Origin: JAZRGE01 sp045644025
GTDB taxonomy: Bacteria; Bacillota; Clostridia; Oscillospirales; Acutalibacteraceae
NCBI GenBank assembly: GCA_045644025.1
Contig: JAZRGE010000094.1
Location: forward strand, 1-7,687
Length of the DNA stretch: 7,687 bases
Reading direction: 5' to 3'
Both the position numbers and the translations under genes were made by a program. Under the pieces are notes generated by a model. It was not told the origin of the DNA. It worked only from the letters and a program-made list of their open reading frames with translations, and made no database searches. Each line of letters opens with the position of its first letter. Positions within the stretch are counted from its first letter, which is position 1. Shown in pieces: positions 5,560 to 7,687 of this stretch.

Positions 5560-6237
5560 TTGATAGTGACTGTGTTTAGAACAGCGATTTTATACTTGTT
5601 GGTTGTGGTTGCGCTCAGAATTATGGGCAAGCGGCAGATAGGAGATATGCAGCCTAATGAACTTGTGACAACAATATTTATATCACAGCTGGCCTCTATG
5701 CCCATAGAAGATCGTGAACAGCCGATATTGAGTGGTGTTGTTGCAATATTGCTGCTTGTTGTGATTGAAATATTTATTTCCTATATTTCTATGAAAAGCA
5801 ACGCTTTGCGTGGTGTGATAAACGGAAAATCTGCCGCCGTGATAAAGGACGGTGTGATAGATCAGAAACTGCTTAAAAAATTAAGGATCACAATCACAGA
5901 TCTGCTGGAAATGCTCAGGCAGCAGCAGGTGTTTAATATAGATCAAGTTTCTTGGGCCATACTTGAAACAAGTGGAAATATCAGTGTGCTGCTAAAGCCT
6001 CAGTATCGGCCTGCCACAGCCGACGACGTGAATGCCAAAACAGAATACGAGGGGCTGCCGGCAGCTGTTGTTTGTGATGGTGTGGTGATGAAAGAGGCTC
6101 TTAATCAATTGGATTTAGGCAGAGGATATCTTGATAAGATATTACAGGATAAGGGGAAGACCACGGATGATTATTTGCTTGTTGTGCTGGATAAGGCAGG
6201 AAATAACGTATTTGTTGAAAAGGAGCAAAAAAATTGA
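5560..6237 (+). CDS. DUF421 (YetF-like) membrane protein
   Basis: This 225-residue protein belongs to the DUF421/YetF family: a short N-terminal membrane part followed by cytoplasmic domains. Hydrophobic segments lie at about residues 5-21, 34-48 and 57-78. Family hallmarks are LRIMGKRQIGDMQPNELV (19-36), the following A-S-M-P-I-E-D (45-51), the basic segment NGKSAAVIKDGVID (88-101), and LRQQQVFNIDQVSWAILETSG (119-139), near the usual LR-x-x-G-v-f pattern. The family's biochemical role is not settled. In Bacilli several members are linked to spores, so a sporulation or envelope role is possible here but inferred. Translation starts at TTG 5560. The stop overlaps the TTG of the next gene by 4 bases (TTGA), so the two are surely cotranscribed and probably translationally coupled. 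Confidence 0.88.
   Translation: MIVTVFRTAILYLLVVVALRIMGKRQIGDMQPNELVTTIFISQLASMPIEDREQPILSGVVAILLLVVIEIFISYISMKSNALRGVINGKSAAVIKDGVIDQKLLKKLRITITDLLEMLRQQQVFNIDQVSWAILETSGNISVLLKPQYRPATADDVNAKTEYEGLPAAVVCDGVVMKEALNQLDLGRGYLDKILQDKGKTTDDYLLVVLDKAGNNVFVEKEQKN
6220..6225 (+). promoter_or_regulatory. Ribosome site deciding the TTG start of the DUF4363 gene
   Basis: AAGGAG lies inside the last codons of the DUF421 gene, 8 bases before the TTG at 6234. This fixes the unusual start codon and the TTGA overlap. Confidence 0.82.
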
Positions 6238-6611
6238 AACGTGTAATAGCTGCTATTATTATTTTGTTCCTCATTTTGGGCGTGTGTTGGGCCGATAAAA
6301 TTATTACAGATTCTTTTGAAAATGAGACATATAGGCTAATTGAAAATATCAAACGTGAACGAAGCACTGAAAACACAGCCGAAAGCGCCGCATATATAAA
6401 CGAATTGATAGATCTTTTTGAAAGCAAGGAAAAGATGTTGGTTTTCTTTGCCAACAAGAGCATAGTGGATGATATTGAGCGCTCTGTTTATAGATTAAAG
6501 GATTTTAACGACGGTGATAAAACCGTTTTTATGGCGGAAATAAGCGTGCTTGAAACCGAGATAAAGGAGCTAAAACGATCTACGGGATTGTTTCTTGAAA
6601 GTGTGTTCTGA
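6234..6611 (+). CDS. DUF4363-family membrane-anchored protein
   Basis: This 125-residue protein has one N-terminal hydrophobic helix (residues 4-20, rich in Ile and Leu). It could be a membrane anchor or a signal peptide cut near CWA-D at residues 19-21. The remainder is a charged, helical domain rich in Glu and Lys, likely outside the cell membrane. Length, topology, and the pattern ESKEKML-x-FF ... I-x-x-I-E-x-S-x-x-x-LKDF match DUF4363 as I recall it, a family often encoded right after DUF421 genes in Firmicutes. Pairing with the gene upstream strongly supports the call. No function is established for the family; a physical complex with the DUF421 protein is a reasonable guess. It starts at TTG with a strong AAGGAG. 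Transcription ends at the hairpin starting 22 bases after the stop, just before cysK. Confidence 0.78.
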   Translation: MKRVIAAIIILFLILGVCWADKIITDSFENETYRLIENIKRERSTENTAESAAYINELIDLFESKEKMLVFFANKSIVDDIERSVYRLKDFNDGDKTVFMAEISVLETEIKELKRSTGLFLESVF

Positions 6612-6617
6612 TAATGC

Positions 6618-6646
6618 TTGACTTTATTTTGAACCCCCGATAAAAT
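6618..6646 (+). promoter_or_regulatory. cysK promoter embedded in a terminator arm
   Basis: TTGACT (6618-6623), a 17-base spacer and TAAAAT (6641-6646) form a good sigma-A promoter. Its -10 lies inside the 5' arm of the hairpin 6633-6667. The predicted start near 6653 is at the hairpin loop, so the cysK mRNA would carry only the 3' arm, with a leader of about 20 bases. Confidence 0.7.
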
Positions 6647-6667
6647 GATAATATCATTATCGGGGGT
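6633..6667 (+). terminator. Terminator of the DUF421-DUF4363 operon, overlapping cysK control signals
   Basis: ACCCCCGATAA (6633-6643) pairs perfectly with TTATCGGGGGT (6657-6667), and TGAT (6646-6649) with ATCA (6653-6656), leaving a 2-base bulge and a 3-base loop. TATTTTT follows, then at once the cysK ATG. GGGGG at 6662-6666 in the 3' arm is the only ribosome-site candidate for cysK, 7 bases from the ATG. Confidence 0.85.
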
Positions 6668-6673
6668 ATTTTT

Positions 6674-7600
6674 ATGGCTATATATAATTCTGTTTCTCAG
6701 CTTATAGGCAAAACACCGCTTTTAGAGCTTGGCGGTTATTGCAAAAAATATAATATTGATGCCAATGTTTTAGGCAAGCTGGAGTTTTTTAATCCTGCAG
6801 GCAGTGCCAAGGATAGAATTGCTCTCGAAATGATTGAGGAAGCCGAGCGAAAAGGACTTATCCACGAAGGTGCCGTGATTATCGAGCCCACCAGCGGAAA
6901 CACAGGCATCGGCCTTGCCGCTGTGGCTGCTGCCAAAGGATATAAAGCTATATTCACAATGCCCGAGTCTATGAGCCTGGAGCGCAGAAAACTTCTTTCG
7001 GCTTATGGTGCCGAAGTTGTGCTAACACCTGCGGCCGATGGTATGAGCGGTGCGATTCAAAAAGCTTATGAGCTTGCTGCAGAAATGCAGAATGTTTATA
7101 TCCCGGGTCAATTTGAAAACATGGCTAATCCCATTGCCCATGCTAAGACTACCGGTCCCGAAATTTGGGAAGACACAGAAGGCAAGGTTGATATCTTCGT
7201 GGCCTGTGTTGGCACAGGCGGCACTATCACGGGAACGGCTGCATATCTCAAGAAATTTAATCCCGATATTAAAATCATCGGTGTGGAGCCCGAAAGCTCG
7301 CCGCTTTTAAGCAAGGGTTTGGCCGGAAGCCATAAAATACAAGGTATAGGCGCCAACTTTGTTCCTAAAACTCTTAATTTGGATCTTGTGGATGAGATCA
7401 TCACAGTTTCTGATGAAGAAGCATATGAAACAGCAAAAGTGCTTCCTGCAACTGATGGAATTTTAGTTGGTATATCTTCCGGTGCAGCGCTTGCGGCCGC
7501 AAAGAAGATAGCATTAAGGGATGAAAATAGGGGAAAGAATATAGTAGTTTTTCTGCCTGATTCGGGAGAAAGATATCTTTCCACCGAAGGATTATTCTAA
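6674..7600 (+). CDS. cysK: Cysteine synthase A (O-acetylserine sulfhydrylase)
   Basis: This cytoplasmic PLP enzyme joins O-acetylserine and sulfide to make cysteine and acetate, the last step of cysteine synthesis. Its 308 residues are the normal family length. Visible motifs are the PLP lysine K46 in NPAGSAKDRIA (40-50), the substrate loop TSGNTG (73-78), QFENMANP (146-153), the PLP phosphate loop GTGGTITG (180-187), GIGANFVP (224-231), and GISSGAA (266-272) near the cofactor ring nitrogen. The common NP-x-GSVKDR has Ala instead of Val at residue 45, a mild change. ATG 6674 fits the family N-terminus; its ribosome site would be GGGGG (6662-6666) in the preceding hairpin. It is transcribed alone and ends at a strong terminator. 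CysK versus CysM cannot be fully settled by eye, but length and motifs favour CysK. Confidence 0.95.
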   Translation: MAIYNSVSQLIGKTPLLELGGYCKKYNIDANVLGKLEFFNPAGSAKDRIALEMIEEAERKGLIHEGAVIIEPTSGNTGIGLAAVAAAKGYKAIFTMPESMSLERRKLLSAYGAEVVLTPAADGMSGAIQKAYELAAEMQNVYIPGQFENMANPIAHAKTTGPEIWEDTEGKVDIFVACVGTGGTITGTAAYLKKFNPDIKIIGVEPESSPLLSKGLAGSHKIQGIGANFVPKTLNLDLVDEIITVSDEEAYETAKVLPATDGILVGISSGAALAAAKKIALRDENRGKNIVVFLPDSGERYLSTEGLF

Positions 7601-7604
7601 AATT

Positions 7605-7630
7605 AAAAGCACCGCTTATGCGGTGCTTTT
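7605..7630. terminator. Terminator of cysK, shared with a convergent gene
   Basis: AAAAGCACCGC (7605-7615) and GCGGTGCTTTT (7620-7630) form a perfect 11-bp stem with a TTAT loop and a run of seven Ts. The A-run on the other side lets it also end the minus-strand gene that stops at 7635. Confidence 0.92.
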
Positions 7631-7634
7631 TTTA

Positions 7635-7687
7635 TCACATTTCGCCGTTTTCAATAGCGGTGATCATATCAATTCTTTCTTGATGCC
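7635..7687 (-). CDS. C-terminal end of an unidentified minus-strand gene (5' end outside window)
   Basis: On the minus strand one frame is open from the window edge to a TGA (7637-7635) and reads HQERIDMITAIENGEM at its end. The other two minus-strand frames hit stops. The 16 residues have ordinary coding-like composition, and the stop lies 4 bases from a bidirectional terminator, as expected for a convergent gene. Sixteen residues are too few to name the product. Confidence 0.55.
   Translation of the reverse strand, partial: HQERIDMITAIENGEM

Noticed and set aside
7108..7584. 158-codon minus-strand frame opposite cysK
   Set aside because: It is low in complexity (Ser, Pro, Ala rich) and antisense to clear cysteine synthase motifs, so it is a shadow frame.
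1..7687. CRISPR array, insertion sequence, toxin-antitoxin or phage-defence genes
   Set aside because: No spaced direct repeats, no transposase or nuclease motifs and no small toxin-antitoxin pair were seen on either strand.

Overview
The window looks like ordinary chromosome from a low-to-moderate GC Firmicute, probably a Clostridia-class gut anaerobe. This is inferred from AGGAGG-type ribosome sites, sigma-A promoters with near-perfect TATAAT boxes, TTG starts, many intrinsic terminators, and the DUF421/DUF4363 gene pair that is common in Firmicutes. Species cannot be named from the sequence alone.

Layout, left to right. (1) The 3' end of proA (proline synthesis) is followed 17 bases later by murI (glutamate racemase, D-glutamate for peptidoglycan). 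(2) An orphan family-5 solute-binding lipoprotein runs convergently on the minus strand, and its stop region overlaps the end of murI by 7 bases. (3) Its promoter is back-to-back with that of a tRNA-Leu(CAA) gene, which ends in a 16-bp hairpin terminator. (4) A roughly 340-base stretch without a clear gene holds a hairpin, a doubtful 37-codon ORF and two candidate promoters. It leads into a small SGNH/GDSL hydrolase. (5) A short gap with a strong terminator precedes an unrecognised four-helix membrane protein. (6) Convergent to that is a seven-helix membrane protein resembling the YwaF/TIGR02206 family, with a shared terminator between them. (7) Divergent from it is a two-gene operon, DUF421 (YetF-like) then DUF4363, both starting at TTG with a 4-base overlap. 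(8) cysK (cysteine synthase) follows, with a very compact control region. The window ends with the last 16 codons of an unidentified minus-strand gene.

The genes are mostly independent short units separated by terminators, not one pathway. proA and murI both draw on glutamate, and cysK is amino-acid biosynthesis. The two membrane-protein units flanking position 5500 and the hydrolase are of unknown cellular role. I found no CRISPR array, insertion sequence, transposase, toxin-antitoxin pair or defence system.

The most interesting structure is at 6618-6676. There the terminator of the DUF421 operon, the cysK promoter and the cysK ribosome site share the same bases.
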